Shown: positions 23,040-26,389 of the stretch, one piece after another
Numbering within the stretch: the first letter of the stretch is position 1
How the letters are laid out: each line of letters starts with the position of its first letter
Virus record (IMG/VR): IMGVR_UViG_3300017720_001038
Location: 1-26,389 of that record
Reading direction: 5' to 3' (one strand)
Length of the DNA: 26,389 nt
Origin: a virus
Notes under the pieces: model-generated
What the model was told of the DNA's origin: nothing
What the model saw: only the letters and a program-made list of their open reading frames with translations
Databases searched by the model: none
Program-made: the position numbers and the translations under genes

Positions 23040-23489
23040 ATGGCAGACAAGAAAATTACAGCCCTAGATAACCTAGGCACATCATTGGCAGTAGAGGATT
23101 TATTTCATATTGTTGATGACCCTTCAAATACACCAATTAATAAAAAGGTAACAGCGAAAGATGTTTTTAATAACATCCCAACTTTTATCGGATTGACATC
23201 AACTAGTGAAGCATTAACTTCTACTAGTACAGCGATTAACACAACATCAGCAATTACAGAAGTAGACCAATCTGGCGGTGCAACAGCACTTTCAATGGCA
23301 GATGGTACTAACGGAATGATTAAAACAATTATTGCAGTAGGTACTGGTGGTAACGCCATCACTATTACACCAGATAATTTAAGAGGATATTCAACTATCT
23401 CTTTAGATGGTGAAGGTGAAACGGTAACTTGTTTATTTAAAAATTCTAAATGGAATGTAATTGCACATAATGGTGCTACACTCGCATAA
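23040..23489 (+). CDS. phage structural protein
   Basis: A 149-residue virion-type protein. The N-terminus M-A-D-K-K-I-T-A-L...L-F-H-I-V-D-D is the common opening of phage fibre, collar or head-fibre proteins, followed by N-K-K-V-T-A-K-D-V-F. The C-terminal half is beta-rich and T/S/G-rich (N-A-I-T-I-T-P, T-I-S-L-D-G-E-G-E-T-V-T) and ends W-N-V-I-A-H-N-G, as in small trimeric beta-structures. First gene after a terminator and a late promoter; GGAG precedes the ATG. The exact position in the particle is not known. Confidence 0.78.
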   Translation: MADKKITALDNLGTSLAVEDLFHIVDDPSNTPINKKVTAKDVFNNIPTFIGLTSTSEALTSTSTAINTTSAITEVDQSGGATALSMADGTNGMIKTIIAVGTGGNAITITPDNLRGYSTISLDGEGETVTCLFKNSKWNVIAHNGATLA

Positions 23490-23516
23490 TATTAATTAAT
23501 TTGAGGAGAAATAATT

Positions 23517-23759
23517 ATGGCTATATCACTTGGCGTAGTTGAGAAAGAATATAATCAACTATTTAAAGAAAGAGAAACACTAACTGAAAGTGTTAACAAA
23601 CTAGAGAATGAACTAGCAAGTACAAAGTCTCGTTTAAATGCTTTGCACGGTGCAGTACAAGTACTAGAAAAGTTAATGCGAAAAGCAGATAGCGATTTGA
23701 CATTAAGAGAAGCAGAAAAAGAGTTAACACCCGCTGTAGAGGAACAACCAAATGGATAA
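23517..23759 (+). CDS. small coiled-coil protein
   Basis: An 80-residue protein. Residues 8-60 are a continuous heptad coiled coil (Y-N-Q-L-F-K-E-R-E-T-L, then V-N-K-L-E-N-E-L), and the last 20 residues are charged and P/E-rich. GAGGAG precedes the ATG. It probably oligomerises; a virion chaperone or scaffold role is possible. The next small gene starts inside its stop region (ATGGATAA). Confidence 0.75.
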   Translation: MAISLGVVEKEYNQLFKERETLTESVNKLENELASTKSRLNALHGAVQVLEKLMRKADSDLTLREAEKELTPAVEEQPNG

Positions 23760-23901
23760 AATAACTGAAAAGTCAAATACTTTACAAGAGATTTTAACGG
23801 TTAACCCAAACGAGGTTAATACTGAAAATGACCTTAATGAATTTGAAGAAGATTTAGTACCTGGTACTAAAAAAGATAATAAAAAAGAAAAAGAGGAATA
23901 A
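23752..23901 (+). CDS. 49-aa acidic/charged protein
   Basis: An ORF of 49 residues overlapping the coiled-coil gene by 8 bases, with its stop directly abutting the next ATG (TAAATG). The N-terminal half is M-D-K-I-T-E-K-S-N-T-L-Q-E-I-L; the middle is acidic (N-E-F-E-E-D-L) and the end is lysine-rich (K-K-D-N-K-K-E-K-E-E). It fills the gap between two genes exactly, and L-Q-E-I-L offers a L-x-E site. It could be a small scaffold or internal peptide. No family is recognised. Confidence 0.6.
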   Translation: MDKITEKSNTLQEILTVNPNEVNTENDLNEFEEDLVPGTKKDNKKEKEE

Positions 23902-24324
23902 ATGAAAACTTTTAAAGAACACATAAAAGAAGACAAGATGGTCGGAACAGCTACATCAAATGCTGCTGAAGATAGTAATATCGGTACAGCAAATTTGAAA
24001 GACCCTAATGTACTTAAAAGAGTTAACGCATTTGTTGGTTCGGTTGCAGATATGGAATATATCAAACCACAACAAGCAGTTGATTCATTAAGAGAAAAGT
24101 TAATGAGAATTGGTTTAGACATTTCACCTATGAAATTAGAAGGTGACGCTGGAACGGTATCTGGTGAAGTAAAACAATTCGGTGGTACATACGGTAAAAC
24201 AACTGAAACGAAACCTGAAGATGTAGTAGTAGATAATGGTCCTGGTATTGATAACTTAAAATTAGAAGTTAAGTACGAAACATTGTCTAACGGTTCATCA
24301 AAGGTTTACGCTAAATTAAAATAG
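23902..24324 (+). CDS. internal virion-type protein with capsid-targeting-like N-terminus
   Basis: A 140-residue protein beginning M-K-T-F-K-E-H-I-K-E followed by D, like the T4 capsid-targeting peptide with an I-x-E cleavage site. Then comes an N-V-L-K-R-V-N-A-F-V-G segment, a helix A-V-D-S-L-R-E-K-L, and a beta-rich end with F-G-G-T-Y-G-K and L-K-L-E-V-K-Y-E. I recall this family in marine T4-like phages near structural genes, with unknown function. It is late, and a capsid-internal protein is the best guess. Confidence 0.78.
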   Translation: MKTFKEHIKEDKMVGTATSNAAEDSNIGTANLKDPNVLKRVNAFVGSVADMEYIKPQQAVDSLREKLMRIGLDISPMKLEGDAGTVSGEVKQFGGTYGKTTETKPEDVVVDNGPGIDNLKLEVKYETLSNGSSKVYAKLK

Positions 24325-24334
24325 GCGTAAGTTA

Positions 24335-24697
24335 ATGTTCAAACAGATAACCGATAAGAATTGGTTATTATATGCACAAAAGCATTATGATAATCCGACA
24401 TTTGAAACTGAAAAAGAATTTTGGGATGATATAAAGAGATTTAAATATCTCAAAAGATTGTTTCGGAAATATGAAACTACGAGCCTATTAAAAATTAGGT
24501 TGGTAACAAATCATATTATCGTACTACAAAATGTTTTCGGTACGGATGCCTGTATAACTTTATTGTTATATAAAAATGATACGAAGTATTGGCCAATCCT
24601 AAAGTCTGTTTTTAAATACCTAAACTATTTGTATCCGTCGGAACTAAATGAACTGACAGAAGACGAATATGTTAAACAGGAGTTAGAGAAACTATAA
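24335..24697 (+). CDS. conserved phage protein, unknown function
   Basis: A 120-residue mostly helical protein: N-W-L-L-Y-A-Q-K-H-Y-D-N-P, F-K-Y-L-K-R-L-F-R-K-Y, and N-H-I-I-V-L-Q-N-V-F-G, a pattern I recall from a conserved family in marine T4-like phages. No catalytic motif is visible. The upstream ribosome site is weak. Its stop overlaps the next start (TAATG), so the two are probably coupled. Confidence 0.75.
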   Translation: MFKQITDKNWLLYAQKHYDNPTFETEKEFWDDIKRFKYLKRLFRKYETTSLLKIRLVTNHIIVLQNVFGTDACITLLLYKNDTKYWPILKSVFKYLNYLYPSELNELTEDEYVKQELEKL

Positions 24698-25290
24698 TGG
24701 CAAGTAGAGCAGTAGATTTATTAATAGCTTATAGAGTAATTAAATTATTGGTTACTCCGTTTAAGAACCAAGCAGCGTTTAAAACAGGTATTATAGACGC
24801 AGATGGTAAAGTACTTAAACCATATAGACTATTAAAAACAGGTGCAGAAAAATCATCTTACACAATGCTACATAGATTTGTATTCAACTTAAAAAGAATA
24901 CTAGGTAGAGTAGGATTAGGTGGTAAGATAGGTTCATTTGCTGTTGCATTAGGTTTATTACTAAAAGAAGATAAAGAGTTTGCTTTAGACCAAGGTAAGA
25001 ACATAGAGAGTACACTTGTTAAGATATTAAAAGAGAAGAACGAATTAGTTTATTCTATGTCTCTTAATGAAGAGTACTTTACAGATTCAACTTTAAAAGT
25101 TGGAAGTTATCAATTAAAAGAAGAACTATTTACTGGCGAAGAATTTTTACCTAAAGGTACAGATGTCTTTACTTTAGAAGAACTTACACCTGATTCCACG
25201 GTGTTAGGTTTAGATATATATAAGATGAAGTACGGTAAAGATATGCAAGAAATATATGTTCCTGGAGACTATTTAGATGAGCGAAGATAA
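24697..25290 (+). CDS. conserved phage protein, probably virion or assembly
   Basis: A 197-residue protein. Residues 1-95 hold V-I-K-L-L-V-T-P-F, then F-K-T-G-I-I-D, then H-R-F-V-F-N-L-K-R-I-L, and a glycine/alanine stretch (V-G-L-G-G-K-I-G-S-F-A-V-A-L-G-L-L-L) that is hydrophobic but short. The C-terminal part is acidic with strand segments. I recall the first half as conserved across marine T4-like phages, without a known role. It overlaps the following gene by 14 bases. Confidence 0.75.
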   Translation: MASRAVDLLIAYRVIKLLVTPFKNQAAFKTGIIDADGKVLKPYRLLKTGAEKSSYTMLHRFVFNLKRILGRVGLGGKIGSFAVALGLLLKEDKEFALDQGKNIESTLVKILKEKNELVYSMSLNEEYFTDSTLKVGSYQLKEELFTGEEFLPKGTDVFTLEELTPDSTVLGLDIYKMKYGKDMQEIYVPGDYLDERR

Positions 25291-25867
25291 AAAATTAAAA
25301 GAATTTAAAGATGTATGGGAAGCTTGTTGGACAGGTTACAAACAAGTCGGCACTAAAAAGAAAGGTGACCGAGTTGTACCTAATTGTGTTCCAGAAGAAG
25401 CGCCTGCTAATGCAGTTGCACACGGTGGAGTATCTATGCCACCTGACGCTGTACAAGATAAGAAAAAAAAGAAAGATGTTCTAACTAGACTTGGTACAAA
25501 GATTAAAGAGAACAAAGATAACAATAACGCTGTACTGAATAGTGTATTAGACCAATTAGATAGACTAGATGTTATTGTAGACGAATTAACATACGGTAAA
25601 AACGAACCAGAGTTTGTCGTAGGTGAACAAAAAAAATCAATTTTAGAAAAAGCAAAATTAACTGATAGTGCCTTTGGTAGTATCGGTCAAGGTTCTTATG
25701 GTTCACTTAACCCAATACCAAGTTTAGGAGATACTCCTCCAGTTAGTGCAACACGACCTAGCAGGAAGATTGGTTTACAAGCCAACAAGGATCCTAGACA
25801 CGGAATAAAACAAGATAAGAAAACAAAGAACTTAAAAATAGTTAAACGAGAGGATAACAATGAGTAG
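25277..25867 (+). CDS. conserved phage protein with CWxGYKQVG motif
   Basis: A 196-residue, lysine-rich, low-complexity protein. The N-terminal C-W-T-G-Y-K-Q-V-G-T-K-K-K-G-D (17-31) and V-P-N-C-V-P-E are a motif seen in many marine phage proteins, sometimes as a tag on larger ones; the paired cysteines may bind metal. The rest is largely disordered, with a short leucine-rich helix (V-L-N-S-V-L-D-Q-L-D-R-L). GGAG lies nine bases before the ATG. Confidence 0.72.
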   Translation: MSEDKKLKEFKDVWEACWTGYKQVGTKKKGDRVVPNCVPEEAPANAVAHGGVSMPPDAVQDKKKKKDVLTRLGTKIKENKDNNNAVLNSVLDQLDRLDVIVDELTYGKNEPEFVVGEQKKSILEKAKLTDSAFGSIGQGSYGSLNPIPSLGDTPPVSATRPSRKIGLQANKDPRHGIKQDKKTKNLKIVKREDNNE

Positions 25868-26363
25868 TTTTAACGGATTATTAGACGCAATATTTTTACC
25901 ACCAAGAAACTGGGTATTAAATAAAGCGCTAAGGTTTAAATCAGATGATTTAGATAATACAGAAGTAGAAATGTTGAAAGAATGTAGCGTAGATGTTATT
26001 GATAATGGAAAAAATACAGCAACAATTACGGTACCAAAAAATTATATAACAGACCTTGCAAGTGTGCCAAGAATATGTTGGGCATTTATTGCTCCATTTG
26101 ATGTTGCAAGAGCAGCTGTAATACACGACATTTTATACGAAAAAATTAACGGTGCATTTAAAGAAGGTATCATATCTACAAAGAAACAAAGAGAACTATA
26201 TAGAAGTATAGCAGATAAGATATTCAGACAAGGTATGGAAAATTCAGAACCTTCAGTTCCTAAGTGGAAAATTAAATCTGCTTACTATAGTGTGAGAATG
26301 TTTGGTCGTTGGGCAATCAACTCAAGCGCTCCACGAGGTGCAAAACCACAGGCGAAAAAATAA
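25860..26363 (+). CDS. DUF1353-family phage protein
   Basis: A 167-residue protein with the DUF1353 core: the strand I-T-V-P-K-N-Y-I, then T-D-L-A-S-V-P-R and A-A-V-I-H-D-I-L-Y (T-D-x-A-S-V-P-R...H-D-x-L-Y), followed by a helical region and a basic C-terminus. The family is common in tailed phages and of unknown biochemical role; the conserved D, S and H-D give it the look of a metal-dependent hydrolase, which is a guess. AGAGGA precedes the ATG, which overlaps the previous gene by 8 bases. Confidence 0.8.
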   Translation: MSSFNGLLDAIFLPPRNWVLNKALRFKSDDLDNTEVEMLKECSVDVIDNGKNTATITVPKNYITDLASVPRICWAFIAPFDVARAAVIHDILYEKINGAFKEGIISTKKQRELYRSIADKIFRQGMENSEPSVPKWKIKSAYYSVRMFGRWAINSSAPRGAKPQAKK

Positions 26364-26364
26364 T

Positions 26365-26389
26365 ATGTGGTTCTTTTTAATAAAATCTG
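26365..26389 (+). CDS. start of a possible next gene (3' partial)
   Basis: ATG one base after the DUF1353 stop, with eight codons in frame (M-W-F-F-L-I-K-S) to the window edge. It could be a small membrane protein, but too little is visible to judge. Confidence 0.3.

Noticed and set aside
24435-24450. Near-perfect palindrome GAGATTTAAATATCTC
   Set aside because: It lies within coding sequence with no loop or T-run, and fits chance in A+T-rich DNA.
1-26389. CRISPR arrays, insertion sequences, integrase or attachment sites
   Set aside because: No regularly spaced repeats, transposase or integrase motifs were found; the tRNA genes are complete and not flanked by an integrase.

Overview
The window looks like a 26.4 kb piece of an A+T-rich, T4-type myovirus genome, most likely infecting a marine alpha- or beta-proteobacterium such as SAR11. 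The evidence is a T4-style replication set (family B DNA polymerase, UvsX recombinase, gp41 helicase), exact T4-type late promoters (TATAAATA), two phage tRNA genes, and several proteins that resemble conserved proteins of marine T4-like phages. The host is inferred from base composition and gene style only. Every supported gene is on the + strand. Most genes touch or overlap. No gene-free stretch exceeds about 300 bases: the longest (10736-10975) holds the two tRNAs and a promoter.

Layout. Positions 1-1446 hold the 3' part of a RimK-type ATP-grasp ligase joined to a RimB-like peptidase domain, then a small beta-rich protein. Positions 1446-10356 are the early/replication block: adrenodoxin-type ferredoxin, DNA polymerase, a tiny hydrophobic ORF, a GNAT acetyltransferase, an MT-A70 adenine methyltransferase coupled to a GIY-YIG-like protein, a second DNA methyltransferase, UvsX, a small linker gene, replicative helicase and a basic protein. 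Positions 10357-10975 hold a small promoter-led gene and tRNA-Leu(TAA) and tRNA-Arg(TCT). Positions 10976-12394 encode a two-domain protein with a glycine linker.

From 12399 a T4-type late promoter leads a tightly packed run of enzymes: a protein with nucleotidyltransferase/ligase-like motifs, an adenylate-kinase-like protein, MazG, a SET-domain protein, a polynucleotide-kinase/zeta-toxin-like kinase, a 974-residue PAP2 + nucleotidyltransferase + NMNAT-like fusion, a small basic-domain protein, a cupin, a large modular protein, an EF-hand protein and a separately promoted HAD 5'-nucleotidase. Positions 22321-26389 hold further late genes: an Ig-like structural protein, a rho-independent terminator, a third late promoter, and virion-type proteins ending with a DUF1353 protein.

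Two regulatory systems are visible. Eight TTGACA hexamers, each exactly 17 bp from a plausible -10 hexamer, lead the early genes, and two of them are perfect 12/12 consensus matches. Three exact TATAAATA elements lead the late genes. Two of the sigma-70-like promoters sit in a repeated module of about 80 bp at 10373 and 21584.

The strongest candidate for something new is the 12399-21576 enzyme block. It is under a late promoter, and several of its proteins begin with a short peptide like the T4 capsid-targeting sequence, ending at an I/L-x-E prohead-protease-type site. This suggests enzymes (kinases, possibly a ligase and an NAD-related nucleotidyltransferase) that are packed into the capsid and delivered with the DNA. 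That is an inference from motifs and needs virion proteomics.
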